This document shows, in pieces, positions 62,337 to 64,000 of a stretch of 64,000 bases of DNA (the stretch's first letter is position 1; each line of letters begins with the position of its first letter). The notes below the pieces were generated by a model. That model was not told where the DNA came from. It made no database searches and saw only the letters and a program-made list of their open reading frames with translations. Position numbers and translations under genes: made by a program. The stretch spans positions 1,240,001-1,304,000 of the forward strand of contig JAULSR010000006.1 of the NCBI GenBank assembly GCA_030512295.1, read 5' to 3'. Source of the DNA: Bombardia bombarda. Taxonomy: Eukaryota; Ascomycota; Sordariomycetes; Sordariales; Lasiosphaeriaceae.

Positions 62337-64000
62337 GTTTCTGGCGAAGCTATCGACTGTGGCTTCCACGGCGGCGGCTAACAGACAATATGGCGGCTCG
62401 ATTGGCAATCTGGTTGCTGTGAAGAACTGCCATGATGGCGACATGTACGCAGATACTATCGTAGACATGGCTTCAGGGACATGATGCGTGGCCCATTTGG
62501 GTTTGTTGCCGACATTCGACCTTCCGTCTTTGGATCGGAGCAAAAGTGGAAAAGTCGGGGAACTGTGGGGATTGTGCTTTGCCGGGCTGAAGTGCAGAGA
62601 ATGGCACTATCCATCCAGACAATGGACATGCATTGTTTTATCTTCGCTCCAATAATATCAACACACCTGTTGAACGGCACATTTATTCAAAGCCGCGATT
62701 CACATACGTTCCTTAGACAACCTCTCCACACCTTCTAATACTAGTTTTACGGTCTCAAACCTCACTATCCAGCACTCACTCTATACAGTTGCTTCGCATT
62801 GTTTTAATAATCCCCAATATTTCAAATATCCAAAGCAAGTCCTAGCTCGCCAATAGACAGAAAAGAGTTCGCAACTTGAAGCTGCCATGCACAGATAAAT
62901 ACATGAAATGCAACAAATTCCCTCTACTCTCAATATTCTTTACCCTTGTAAGCCGCTTCATTCAGAATACTGGCTGTCATCACCATCCTCATGCAACTAA
63001 TAAATATCGGGCCCGGATATGAGTTCCTCCAGATCAAACCCAGGATCCACAAAGCTTAAGCTTCCCTCCCGCATCAAGTTGCATAAAACGCTCCGAACAG
63101 ACCCTATCAGGCCTACACTAGTCTCGGTGCATGCGAGTCAACCATGCATGCTCTGGGCCGTTGATATCTCTATTTCCTGAAAGTGGCCGCTAATGTAGAG
63201 TATAATTCATGATATACATAGCTTTGTGGTTGGATCGTTGTGTTAAAATATCGATGGGATTAGTCCCAATATCCAAGTGTTATAGCCAGTCCGGATGGAA
63301 GCTTCACATCTGGCAACCTCTTATCCTCGCCTCTCCATCTGGACGAGAAATGGGGATTCCCAACTCCTCCAATGCCACTGCCCGCATCTTGTCAACTGCC
63401 CGGTCGTACCTTCCCGGCGGTCCCCATGGCACATCTTAAAGTGCCATCCAATCAAATCCGACCTCTCTTTAAGCGACAGGGGTATCCTGTAAGATGACGT
63501 CAAACAAGACCCCGCGATTGGACCCCTAAAGGCGATCAGCGGGGCCCCTCGTCATTGACGGCACAGCAGAAACGTCAAGAACTCCACACTGAGCAACTCG
63601 ATCTTCGATAATACACCACAACTATCCGTGCAAAACATGTTCAACCGCAGCAGAAAGGCAGTACCTGGCAGCTCGCTCCTGAGCAAGCGTGGCAAGCGTG
63701 GCAGTGAAACGGACAAAGACGCCGGTTCCAACTGCTAGCGCTGCGTCCATTACGTGCGTTTGACTACTTGTCTATTGACTATGGGGCCTGGTATAGGGCC
63801 AAGCGGCCAGGGGCTCCGTGTCGGCCTGGACAAGTGATGCAACAGGTCAGGTCAATGATGGCCCATAGTAAACTGAACTATACAGAGATACTTGCATTAC
63901 CGATGAGGAAGCAGCCTTTGATGAATCTACCTATCTATCCCATTGCATTCGCTCGGCATTCGTCCATGCACGTACTCTTCTTCTTTCCTTCCTTCATGCA
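62337..64000. other. Gene-free right flank
   Basis: Promoter of the DUF6454-like gene at the left. No gene or RNA is recognised in the rest of the window. Confidence 0.5.

Noticed and set aside
62337..62543. Longer N-terminus for the DUF6454-like protein
   Set aside because: It would bury the clear signal peptide that begins at 62336.
1..64000. CRISPR arrays, rRNA genes, transposase or reverse-transcriptase genes
   Set aside because: None seen; the repeats present are simple tandem repeats without spacers or element proteins.

Overview
This window is nuclear DNA of a filamentous ascomycete (Pezizomycotina, most likely Sordariomycetes). The evidence is short GT-AG introns (about 50-280 bp), tRNA rather than operon punctuation, and a gene set typical of that group: a Zn2Cys6 regulator of the cutinase/fatty-acid type, a WSC-domain heme peroxidase, a Grg-1/CCG-1 small stress protein, the STRIPAK subunit HAM-2/PRO22, and the Ndt80-family regulator VIB-1. 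I support eleven protein-coding genes and one tRNA-Glu gene. Splice sites were read by hand. In eight of the eleven genes all exon phases add up exactly as sequenced.

Layout. 1-1976: nothing coding. 1977-5117 (-): CTF1/FarB-like regulator. 5118-13002: gene-free, but it holds a head-to-head pair of related ORF fragments (about 8.59-8.76 and 9.16-9.31 kb). 13003-16389 (-): secreted peroxidase with three WSC domains. 16390-22989: tRNA-Glu(CTC), a tRNA-like remnant and the TATA box of the next gene. 22990-23342 (+): grg-1. 23921-25041 (+): EBP-type sterol isomerase. 25627-29598 (-): ham-2. 30161-31118 (-): DUF2011 protein. 35132-37454 (-): vib-1. 37455-52936: a 15.5 kb gene-free stretch rich in simple repeats. 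52937-55422 (-): RWD-RBR E3 ubiquitin ligase. 56362-57334 (+): dolichyl-diphosphate phosphatase. 58491-59997 (-): Sis1-like DnaJ. 61205-62336 (-): secreted DUF6454-like protein. 62337-64000: nothing recognised.

Themes. ham-2 (hyphal fusion, STRIPAK) and vib-1 (heterokaryon incompatibility, protease and starvation response) sit 5.5 kb apart with one DUF2011 gene between them. From memory this matches the order of neighbouring Neurospora loci, so it may be an old conserved block for self/non-self fusion. The ligase, the phosphatase and the DnaJ are housekeeping functions (ubiquitination, N-glycosylation lipid recycling, protein folding).

The most testable anomaly is that three genes (EBP, DnaJ, WSC peroxidase) each need exactly one extra base in a C/G homopolymer to restore the family reading frame. 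All three errors go the same way, which points to systematic homopolymer undercalling in the assembly rather than three pseudogenes. No transposon proteins, CRISPR arrays, rRNA or obvious AT-rich RIP blocks were seen. Gene density is low, with about 23 kb of coding exon-intron span in 64 kb.
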